A DNA stretch of 6,447 nt, taken from positions 1 through 6,447 of the forward strand of contig JAQUMP010000211.1 in the NCBI GenBank assembly GCA_028718065.1, given 5' to 3'. Below are positions 1 to 6,447 of this stretch, piece by piece. The notes below the pieces were generated by a model that was given only the letters and a program-made list of their open reading frames with translations, was not told the DNA's origin and did not search any database. Source of the stretch: Chitinivibrionales bacterium. GTDB taxonomy: Bacteria > Fibrobacterota > Chitinivibrionia > Chitinivibrionales > FEN-1185. The position numbers were made by a program, and so were the translations under genes. Positions within the stretch are counted from its first letter, which is position 1. The number at the start of each line of letters is the position of its first letter.

Positions 1-948
1 CGTGACATTCCGCTTGCGTAAAGGCAGGGTGTATGCCGTTCAGGACGTATCGTTTACGCTTGACGATCGCGAAATCGTGGGCGTCGTGGGCGAATCTGGC
101 TGCGGCAAGAGCACCCTCTGCCTGGCCCTCTTAAAGCTTATTCCGCCGGAAACGGGCGCTCTTGCCGCCGGGCAAATGTTGTTTGACGGGACCGATTTAC
201 AAACAGTATCCGCCCCAGCGCTGCGCGCCCTGCGCGGCAATACCATGAGCATGGTTTTTCAGGACCCCGCCGCGGCGCTTAATCCCTACCTGCGTGTTTT
301 AGACCAGGTGGCCGAACCGCTTCGCGTGCACAAAGCCATGCCGCTCAAGCAGGCCCGCATTGAGGCGCTCAAACTTTTGGCCGAAGCCGGTATAAAAAAT
401 CCCGGATACTATTCCCGTTTTTACCCGCACGAATTTTCCGGCGGCATGCGCCAGCGCGCCATGATCGCCATGGCGCTTGCCACCCGGCCCAAGCTCCTGA
501 TTGCCGATGAACCCACCACCGGGCTCGACGTAACCATCCAAGCCCAGATTATCGCGCTGCTCAAGGACCTTCAGGCCCGGTATGGCATGTCGGTTATTTT
601 TATAACCCACGATCTCGGCGTGGTGGCCGGGCTTTGCAAAAGGGTCATGGTCATGTATGCCGGACGCATCGTAGAAAGCGGAACAACCGAAAATATTTTT
701 TATGCCACCGGCCACCCCTATACGCGCGCGCTGATAAAAGCCCTGCCCATTGCGCACGAACCGGGAAAGACGCTTACGGTAATCGGCGGCGCTCCGCCGG
801 ACCTTAACGCAGCGGCAGCGGGCTGCCCGTTTGCGCCGCGCTGCGATTTTGCCGCGACGGAATGCGGGCTTAACAAAGCGGAACTTACGGAGCTGGCGCC
901 CGGCCATGCAAGCGCCTGCCGCCGCATGACCCTGGGGGAAATTACGCT

Positions 949-952
<4 letters not shown>
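1..952 (+). CDS. Peptide/nickel-type ABC importer ATPase, OppD/DppD-like (5' partial)
   Basis: Cytoplasmic ATP-hydrolysing subunit that would power import of oligopeptides, dipeptides or a related solute (nickel chelates and some sugars use the same family). Numbered from the GTG at position 2, Walker A GESGCGKS is at residues 30-37, the Q-loop Gln at 87, the signature FSGGM at 145-149 (Met in the last position is usual for this subunit), Walker B LLIADEP at 165-171 and the switch His at 203. The C-terminal oligo_HPY region has HPYTRAL and four cysteines (275, 281, 288, 306) in the CPFAPRC-type pattern, which binds a 4Fe-4S cluster in at least one characterised DppD. The GTG is probably internal: family members normally have about 10 more residues before the TFRLRKGRVYAVQDV strand, so the true start lies off the left edge. 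It overlaps the next ATPase gene by 4 bp. Family assignment is secure; the substrate cannot be read from an ATPase. Confidence 0.95.
934..939 (+). promoter_or_regulatory. Ribosome binding site of the second ATPase gene
   Basis: A purine run GGGGGA sits 9 nt before the ATG at 949, inside the end of the upstream gene. It supports the ATG at 949 as the start and fits translational coupling through the ATGA overlap. Confidence 0.5.
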
Positions 953-1923
<971 letters not shown>

Positions 1924-1924
1924 G

Positions 1925-1962
1925 AAAAAAAACGAGGAGCGAAGGGGTGCTTGCCCGCCTCG
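1925..1962 (-). terminator. Putative intrinsic terminator for the minus-strand unit
   Basis: Read on the minus strand after the stop at 1981, CGAGG (complement of 1958-1962) can pair with CCTCG (complement of 1933-1937), and the second arm runs straight into eight T residues (complement of 1925-1932). The intervening 20 nt can add a short inner GGG/CCC stem with an asymmetric bulge. The hairpin is imperfect but its position directly behind the stop and the T8 tract are typical. Confidence 0.45.
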
Positions 1963-1967
1963 GGCGA
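1951..1967 (+). terminator. Short GC hairpin after the ABC operon
   Basis: TTGCCCG (1951-1957) and CGGGCGA (1961-1967) form a 7-bp stem, including one G-T wobble, around a 3-nt loop. It lies 28 bp after the stop of the second ATPase. The downstream sequence is AT-rich but has no continuous T run, so as a plus-strand terminator it is weak. It competes with the alternative hairpin used by the minus strand because the two share bases 1961-1962. Confidence 0.35.
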
Positions 1968-1980
1968 TACTGCGTGTTAT

Positions 1981-3051
1981 TTAATTCGCGCTGCCTTCGA
2001 ATTCTTTTGCCGCTTCTATAATGGCCATAAGATTTTTCCAGGGGACTTCCGGCTCCACCAGGTGCGTGGGGCCAATTACAATACCGCCTTTACCGCCGCA
2101 CTTATTAAGACGTTCAAGCGTAACTTTTTTAACCTCTTCTTTGCTCCCATAGGGAAGCAACTGCTGCGTTCCCAATGTTCCCCAGAATGATACCCGATCG
2201 CCAAAGCGATCGTGAATCTCGTTAAACTCCATACACTCGGGTTGAATTGGATTAAGTATCTCTACCCCGGTTTCAATCAACTTGTCGATAAATGGAATAA
2301 TATACCCGCAGGAATGATAGAAAATAAGAATGTCCGGTTTGATCGCCTTGGCGGCTTGAATAACTTTTTTCAAACGGGGCCGGAGCCAGTTTTCCCATAA
2401 TCCCACGTCAAGCATCAGTGATGTCTGGGTCCCGATATCGTCTCCGAGGGAAAGGATGTCTATTCCGGCCGAGGCGTAGGCACGGGCTTTGGCGCAGGCA
2501 AAATCGGTAATTTTATCAAACAAGATTACGGCGGATTCACTTTCCATCATCATATCCATCATGAGTTCTTCCATAGAGCGCAAGTACCACGAGGCTTCCC
2601 AAATCGTCATTTGCATAAAGCCAAACGAGGCCAATCCCTTTTCGTGAAGCGCCGACACTTTTTTGGTAAATTCTTTAAGATTTGATTCATCCACCGTGGG
2701 ATAAGGATAATTTAACACTTCCTCCGGATCGGCCCCCCGCAAAGGGTGGTGCATTCTTGTCATGTGAAATGCCAATTCGGATCCTTTGGAATGGCCGATA
2801 CCGTATTCATCGAATTCGGTGCCGGCCGGGACCTCTTCCCGCTTGAAAAGTTGCCGGCCGTCGGCAAAATTCTTTTTTATTTTTAACGCCAATCTGCGGT
2901 GGCTTAATCCTAAGTATGTTTCATAATCGGCATGGCCGAAACGCTTTTCAAAGGCTTTGATTTGCGATTCACAAAGCGAATAATCCACCGGTATTTTTTT
3001 AAATCCTTCCCGGCGTAAACAACGTAATAAATCTGCGCGTAGTGTGTTCAT
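1981..3051 (-). CDS. URO-D superfamily protein, MtaA/CmuA-like methyltransferase type
   Basis: A 356-residue cytoplasmic TIM-barrel protein of the uroporphyrinogen decarboxylase superfamily. It reads as the methyltransferase-like branch (MtaA, CmuA and many uncharacterised paralogues) rather than haem-pathway HemE. Visible marks are an N-terminal IPVDYS strand (residues 20-25), GDDIGTQ (203-209), the HSCG motif (246-249) whose His and Cys correspond to zinc ligands in the methyltransferases, NPIQPEC (267-273), and KCGGKGG (317-323) supplying a C-terminal Cys that could be a third ligand. I do not see the haem enzyme's N-terminal RQAGRY signature. The start ATG at 3051 is supported by AAGGA just upstream and by the family's usual N-terminus. 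No corrinoid protein or partner methyltransferase is in the window, so the substrate is unknown. It lies 43 bp behind the fibro-slime gene on the same strand, so co-transcription is possible. Its base composition looks lower in G+C than that of the ABC genes. Confidence 0.88.
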   Translation of the reverse strand: MNTLRADLLRCLRREGFKKIPVDYSLCESQIKAFEKRFGHADYETYLGLSHRRLALKIKKNFADGRQLFKREEVPAGTEFDEYGIGHSKGSELAFHMTRMHHPLRGADPEEVLNYPYPTVDESNLKEFTKKVSALHEKGLASFGFMQMTIWEASWYLRSMEELMMDMMMESESAVILFDKITDFACAKARAYASAGIDILSLGDDIGTQTSLMLDVGLWENWLRPRLKKVIQAAKAIKPDILIFYHSCGYIIPFIDKLIETGVEILNPIQPECMEFNEIHDRFGDRVSFWGTLGTQQLLPYGSKEEVKKVTLERLNKCGGKGGIVIGPTHLVEPEVPWKNLMAIIEAAKEFEGSAN

Positions 3052-3054
3052 AAT

Positions 3055-3059
3055 TCCTT
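3055..3059 (-). promoter_or_regulatory. Ribosome binding site of the URO-D family gene
   Basis: AAGGA on the minus strand, only 3 nt before the ATG at 3051. The spacing is short, but this is the only in-frame ATG in the first 97 codons and the N-terminus matches the family, so it decides the start. Confidence 0.5.
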
Positions 3060-3093
3060 ATGGGCAATTTTTATTTTGATTTGTAAACCAAAA

Positions 3094-3151
3094 ATCAATC
3101 CGTATTGCCGTAATCCCGCCGCCAACTGCGCTGGGCGGTGCGGGGAGGAGC
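3094..3151 (-). repeat. Shared C-terminal tail cassette, copy A
   Basis: Encodes the last 18 residues and stop of the fibro-slime protein. Bases 3094-3119 are identical to 5212-5237 (26 bp: the stop, the last seven codons, and one base either side). Across the full 57-nt coding stretch the alignment with copy B is gapless, with 44 of 57 bases and 13 of 18 residues identical by my hand count. Identity stops one base beyond the stop codon. Confidence 0.9.
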
Positions 3152-5092
3152 AAGCTGGAACAAATTAGTGGTAATTCTTAGGTCCGATCCGTTGGACTGG
3201 CGTTCGGCGTAGAATAAATCGAGCCAGTAGCGGTGGTTGTTTTGCAAATTATGGGACACGGCGATGATATCGAGGAAAAAACTGTCAGACTCGATGCCAT
3301 GCATTCCACCAAGATCAATAGCCAGCTTTCCATTTACAAATACCCATACGTCGTCGTCGCCGGAAAAAACATATTTTTGATTTTGACCCATAACATAAGT
3401 AAATTGCGTGTGCATCTCCATGGTAAACGAAAAATTGGCCGGATAGTTATGGAGCCCCCCATAGAAGCCAGGATCAGGAATATCAAAAATTGAATACAGC
3501 GCGTCATGAAGCTCCGGGCCAAACCCCTGGCTGTCAAGCGGTGTAAAGGGTGGCGTTTGGGCGCCGGTGTTAAGATCGGGTTGCCCATCCATTTGATAAT
3601 AAAATGTTCCCGGCTCACTAACAAGCGCCTTAAAAGCTAAGGAATCGTAAATAACCACATTATTCATATTAGGATAAGTGGTGGAATGGGTATACATCCA
3701 ATTTTCACCCGCGGGGAGAAAACGTTCGAGAGTATCATTAGCAGTGTCCCGTAGATACGGAAAAAGTCCGGACCATTTGCCGGTTGTAGGGTCAAAAGCA
3801 ACCGAGGATGGCGGATTTCCACTGGGCCTATACCAGTTGTTTATCTGTTCATCGCCATGCGCAGTAGGCATTTTTAAAATAGGTTTACGATCGGCAGTGA
3901 GCGTATCTTGAACCATGTGCAGCGTAAGGCCGCCGCCGTCGCAGCAATTCTGTGCTTCGAAATAAAGATTACGGTTTGGATACCGATAAGGCGAAGGCCA
4001 AGGCGGACATACGGGATTATTGGAATTCGTGTGATAATCATAAAACGTCACCGGCACATACATTGTATCCTGGTGCGGCAATTCAATAAACGAGGCGCGC
4101 GCGCGTGAAAGTCTCTGGGTTAAAACAGTGGCATATTTTTTGTTTGCGGCTGTCCCTTCGTAGGCGGTATCGATTACTAAAAAATTGTCATCGCCTAAAT
4201 CCGAAAGCGTATATGCTATTTTAACCGGGTTAAAATGGACGGAATCGACACCCGTGCCAAAGCGCGAATATTTAAATTGGGCCATGGCCAATTTTGTAGA
4301 CAACGCCGAGGTAACCGCAAAACCAATATATACCGGGCCGGTCATTGATACGGTCCGAGAACCCATCGTAGTCCATGTTGCTCCATTATTATCAGAAAAA
4401 GAACCTGTTATAACATTCGAGGTAGTGTCCCTGCTTATTTTGAGCAAGGGGCTTTTATTGCTGGGAAGTGGGCCCGGGACGGTGGGGCTTACGGCAAGAG
4501 TCCCCGACAATTGACGAGACCAGAAAGTAACATTATGGTCCGCTCCGTAGGAGATATCGGCATAGGGACTTGCGGGGTCGAGCGAGGCGCGGATCATGAG
4601 CCCGGCTTTTGCGGCGGCATTAAGCGGGTCCACCGGAACAATGCTGTCTTGAAGTTGGGCCGTAAATTCGATATCGCCGCTAACCTGAAAATAGGCAAAA
4701 TGAAATTGGTCGCTCGTACTGCTGATGCCGCTCCCCTGCGCCCGGACTTCGTGGATGCTATTAATGCCGTCGTAAAAATAGGCGCCGTACGGCCCCGGCG
4801 AAGCGATGCCGACGCTCGCGCCCGTAAAGTTATTCGGCGGGATTTTACTGTTGACGGAAAGGTATTTCTGGTAGGCGCTGTCGATGATATCTTCGGCCAG
4901 CATGGTCATAATGCCGTCGGCGGCGTAGTAGGTGCGCTGCTTGTGGTATTTGTTGCTCGCGATGCGCTCATTAACGCCCGAAGCGCTCACCAATAAGAAA
5001 CCCATGGTCAGCATGGCGAAAACCACCAGGAAGACCACGGCCAGCGTTGCCATGCCGCGCTTGTTTTTAATCGACTTAAAAATACGGAACAT
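3095..5092 (-). CDS. PilX-like prepilin helix fused to beta-sandwich and fibro-slime domains
   Basis: A 665-residue protein, probably extracellular or pilus-associated and possibly an adhesin that binds polysaccharide. Numbering from the ATG at 5092: residues 9-13 are KNKRG, followed by one hydrophobic helix (about 14-37) and an amphipathic stretch with NERIASN and TYYAADG (41-60). This is the layout of PilX_N minor pilins, including the absence of a Glu at +5. Residues about 115-277 look like a LamG/DUF1349-type beta-sandwich (GSGISSTSDQFHFAYFQVSG, AAAKAGLMIRASLDP, YIGFAVTSA). Residues about 340-644 are a fibro-slime domain (TIGR02148 type, PA14-related): VTFYDYH, LDSQGFG, SGDDDVWVFVNGKLAIDLGG and LDLFYAERQSNGSDLRI. 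The protein ends in RSWRRDYGNTD, shared with the upstream gene. An in-frame TTG at 5140 would add 16 residues, but the ATG puts the basic prepilin leader at the usual distance. No clear ribosome site precedes it. Ligand and secretion route are unproven. Confidence 0.9.
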   Translation of the reverse strand: MFRIFKSIKNKRGMATLAVVFLVVFAMLTMGFLLVSASGVNERIASNKYHKQRTYYAADGIMTMLAEDIIDSAYQKYLSVNSKIPPNNFTGASVGIASPGPYGAYFYDGINSIHEVRAQGSGISSTSDQFHFAYFQVSGDIEFTAQLQDSIVPVDPLNAAAKAGLMIRASLDPASPYADISYGADHNVTFWSRQLSGTLAVSPTVPGPLPSNKSPLLKISRDTTSNVITGSFSDNNGATWTTMGSRTVSMTGPVYIGFAVTSALSTKLAMAQFKYSRFGTGVDSVHFNPVKIAYTLSDLGDDNFLVIDTAYEGTAANKKYATVLTQRLSRARASFIELPHQDTMYVPVTFYDYHTNSNNPVCPPWPSPYRYPNRNLYFEAQNCCDGGGLTLHMVQDTLTADRKPILKMPTAHGDEQINNWYRPSGNPPSSVAFDPTTGKWSGLFPYLRDTANDTLERFLPAGENWMYTHSTTYPNMNNVVIYDSLAFKALVSEPGTFYYQMDGQPDLNTGAQTPPFTPLDSQGFGPELHDALYSIFDIPDPGFYGGLHNYPANFSFTMEMHTQFTYVMGQNQKYVFSGDDDVWVFVNGKLAIDLGGMHGIESDSFFLDIIAVSHNLQNNHRYWLDLFYAERQSNGSDLRITTNLFQLAPPRTAQRSWRRDYGNTD

Positions 5093-5212
5093 ACTATAAA
5101 CAAGGATTTTTATGGGGAAAAAGCAAGAAAAAAAGCACAATAGGCGCCTTGTTGAGGTTGTAAACGCGCTTACGTGCAGGGCCGGAAAATATTGCGGACG
5201 CAGAACTTCCTA
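5093..5212 (-). other. Intergenic leader between the two surface-protein genes
   Basis: A 120-bp gap between the stop of the FN3 protein and the preferred ATG of the fibro-slime gene. Read on the minus strand, the last 50 bases are strongly T-rich (runs of seven and five T). I found no convincing stem directly before the T run and no clear sigma-70-like pair or ribosome site. It could hold a promoter of unusual type or simply be a transcribed spacer. The near-palindrome at 5160-5173 is too weak to call. Confidence 0.3.
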
Positions 5213-5269
5213 TCAATCCGTATTGCCGTAATCCCGCGTCCAAGAGCGGTGCCGGGGACGCGCGGGAGC
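5212..5269 (-). repeat. Shared C-terminal tail cassette, copy B
   Basis: Encodes the last 18 residues and stop of the FN3 protein and pairs with 3094-3151. The Ser of RSW uses TCT here and AGT in copy A, a change that needs two base substitutions, yet the residue is kept. This hints at protein-level selection in that part, while the DYGNTD codons are identical at every base. Confidence 0.9.
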
Positions 5270-6447
5270 GGTTACAGACGAGCCTCCCGATCCATCGTCG
5301 CCGGTGGAAAAGGTGTTGACGGAAGACCAGCCGCTCGAAAGAGACCCATTATAGGCCTTTACACGCCAGTAATAGGTGGTGTCGCCCCAAAGCTTGGCCA
5401 CCTGTTGGGTGGTGTTGGCTATCTTCCGAAAGTTTATGGCCTTGGAAAAATCGTTGACGTTGGAGATTTGAATCGAAAAACTATCGGCGATCCCGTTCCA
5501 GCTCAAGAGCGTTGTCACGGAAACGTTGGTTCCGTTATTCGCGGGAGTCAACAAAGTCGGCACGGCCGGCGTGCCCGTGGCGGTCGTGGTAAATGTAAAG
5601 ACCTGCGACCAGGACGAAGTGCCGTGGCGGTTATGGGCGTTCGCCCGCCAGTAATATATCGCGCCGCCCGTCAAAGTTGGGGTTACCGCGCTCGATACGC
5701 CGGTTATGCCGCTTTGGTCGTAAACCGTGGAGGAAAAGCCGCTCGACGCCGACACCTGGACATGGTAGGAGGTCGCCGCGTAGGCAGCTTGCCATTTAAG
5801 CGTCGGGTTAATATCAATGGATGTGGCATTGTTCAGGGGCGTTAAAAGCGCGGGCACTGCCGGAGGAACGGGCGGCGCCGTGGTAAAGGAGCGGACTTCG
5901 GACCAGTCGCTCGCAACATTGTTCGCGTTGACGGCGTTTACGCGCCAGTAATAGGTCGTGCTGTCGAGCAAGGTCGATAGAATAACCATGGTGTCGTTTT
6001 CGCTCTGGTTAAGGACGACCGATCCGAAGGCGTTGTCGAGGGCGACCTGGAGAGCATAAGAACCGGCGCTTGTTGACAAATGCCATAGCAGGACCGTGGT
6101 GTCCGAGGAAATTCCGGTTGCGCCGTTTACGGGCGAAATGAGTTGCGGTATCGGAGGCGGAGTGGAGGGATTGCCCAGATTGCGGACCTGGATTGCGTTT
6201 ACCCTTGGAAAACCGCTGCCCACAAGGCCCTTGATGGTAAAAGCCTGGGTCCCTGCCGCGGCCGTAAATGTGCCCACCACATATTGACCGAGAGCGTTCG
6301 GGGGGTTTCCGTAACCGTAGGCAACAAGGGTCGTACCATCGTTTTGTGAAACGCCCAATTGCTGGGCTGGGTTGTTGTAACCGTCGGAAGCCGAAGAAAT
6401 AAAAAGTTGAATTAAATAATCGGTTTCGGCAACGAGATTGTTGAGCG
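5213..6447 (-). CDS. Large surface protein with three FN3 domains (5' partial)
   Basis: The reading frame stays open to the right edge, so the start, any signal peptide and the N-terminal domains lie outside; 410 C-terminal residues are visible. The first about 90 (6447 to about 6175) form a beta-rich module with LGVSQNDGTTLVAYGYGN and PRVNAIQVRNL, perhaps a jelly-roll; I cannot name its family. Three fibronectin type III-like domains follow, each opening with a LLTPxNNxT-type strand (first copy LISPVNGAT) and carrying the bacterial hallmark YYWRxxA before a final W-S-x-V-x-x-F-[ST]-T strand. A Gly/Ser linker (GDDGSGGSS) then leads to an AP-rich basic segment and the tail RSWTRDYGNTD. FN3 arrays of this kind act as spacers in secreted enzymes and adhesins, so an extracellular role is likely, but the catalytic or binding part may be upstream. 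An internal TTG at 6358 is not a credible start because homologous-looking sequence continues before it. Confidence 0.85.
   Translation of the reverse strand, partial: LNNLVAETDYLIQLFISSASDGYNNPAQQLGVSQNDGTTLVAYGYGNPPNALGQYVVGTFTAAAGTQAFTIKGLVGSGFPRVNAIQVRNLGNPSTPPPIPQLISPVNGATGISSDTTVLLWHLSTSAGSYALQVALDNAFGSVVLNQSENDTMVILSTLLDSTTYYWRVNAVNANNVASDWSEVRSFTTAPPVPPAVPALLTPLNNATSIDINPTLKWQAAYAATSYHVQVSASSGFSSTVYDQSGITGVSSAVTPTLTGGAIYYWRANAHNRHGTSSWSQVFTFTTTATGTPAVPTLLTPANNGTNVSVTTLLSWNGIADSFSIQISNVNDFSKAINFRKIANTTQQVAKLWGDTTYYWRVKAYNGSLSSGWSSVNTFSTGDDGSGGSSVTAPARPRHRSWTRDYGNTD
5303..6151 (-). repeat. Three tandem FN3-like domains
   Basis: Domain 1 is about 5879-6151, domain 2 about 5585-5854 and domain 3 about 5303-5563, separated by short Pro/Ala/Thr linkers. 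Each has the TP-N-N/G-A-T opening, a central aromatic Y/F strand and YYWR. At DNA level the codons for YYWR are well kept (CGCCAGTAATAGGT on the plus strand occurs at both the first and third copies), while the rest has diverged, so the duplication is old. Confidence 0.8.

Noticed and set aside
429..449. A 21-bp stretch identical to one near 1390-1410
   Set aside because: It encodes the PHEFSGG signature in two paralogous ATPases; ordinary conservation explains it, not a mobile repeat.
299..907. A 202-codon open frame on the minus strand inside the first ATPase gene
   Set aside because: It is fully antisense to a gene with every ABC motif, and its translation has no recognisable domain; it arises from GC-rich codon bias.
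3082..3087. TTTACA on the minus strand upstream of the URO-D gene, resembling a -35 box
   Set aside because: No acceptable -10 hexamer lies at 16-18 nt in this AT-rich 43-bp gap, so a promoter cannot be claimed.
4511..4996. A 161-codon open frame on the plus strand opposite the fibro-slime gene
   Set aside because: It is antisense to the clear beta-sandwich and pilin-like coding region and shows no domain or ribosome site.
5160..5173. Near-palindrome GTAAACGCGCTTAC in the intergenic leader
   Set aside because: It is only 14 nt with two mismatches, occurs once, and has no flanking promoter signal, so an operator call is not supported.
5174..5845. A 223-codon open frame on the plus strand opposite the FN3 protein
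   Set aside because: The translation is Arg/Gly-rich with no domain, and the opposite strand encodes clear FN3 repeats.
5303..6151. Possible CRISPR or tandem DNA repeat, because CGCCAGTAATA recurs
   Set aside because: The recurrences are irregular in spacing and encode the YYWR motif of FN3 domains; there is no repeat-spacer structure.

Overview
The window looks like chromosomal DNA of a Gram-negative bacterium, plausibly from the Fibrobacterota/FCB-PVC neighbourhood. The clues are a fibro-slime domain protein, a surface protein with repeated bacterial FN3 modules carrying the TYYWR signature, and a stand-alone URO-D-family methyltransferase-like protein of the kind common in Fibrobacterota, Lentisphaerota, Planctomycetota and Verrucomicrobiota. 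The taxon is an inference at low to moderate confidence; there is no rRNA, tRNA or other phylogenetic marker here.

Left part, plus strand (1-1923): two consecutive ATP-binding subunits of a peptide/nickel-type (Opp/Dpp) ABC importer. The first is cut by the left edge and overlaps the second by an ATGA, so they are translationally coupled. Both keep the full set of ATPase motifs and the C-terminal cysteine cluster of the oligo_HPY region. The permeases and substrate-binding protein are not in the window and probably lie upstream.

Junction (1924-1980): a 57-bp convergent intergenic region with overlapping hairpins and, read on the minus strand, a T8 tract. It probably acts as a terminator for one or both strands.

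Right part, minus strand (6447 down to 1981), in transcription order: (i) the 3' part of a large surface protein with a beta-rich module and three FN3 domains, running off the right edge; (ii) a 665-residue protein starting with a PilX-like prepilin helix, followed by a LamG/DUF1349-like beta-sandwich and a C-terminal fibro-slime (PA14-like) domain; (iii) a URO-D/MtaA-type protein. Genes (i) and (ii) look like extracellular adhesion or polysaccharide-binding proteins. Gene (iii), 43 bp behind (ii), looks metabolic and need not be functionally linked.

The most unusual signal is that proteins (i) and (ii), which have unrelated domains, end in the same C-terminal tail, RSW-x-RDYGNTD. The alignment is gapless over 18 residues, and 26 bp are identical at DNA level across the stop codon. 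This may be a sorting or anchoring tag, or a mobile/gene-converted 3' cassette, and is the best candidate here for an undescribed system. A second point of interest is the pilin-like body in (ii), which appears to be interrupted by the beta-sandwich domain.
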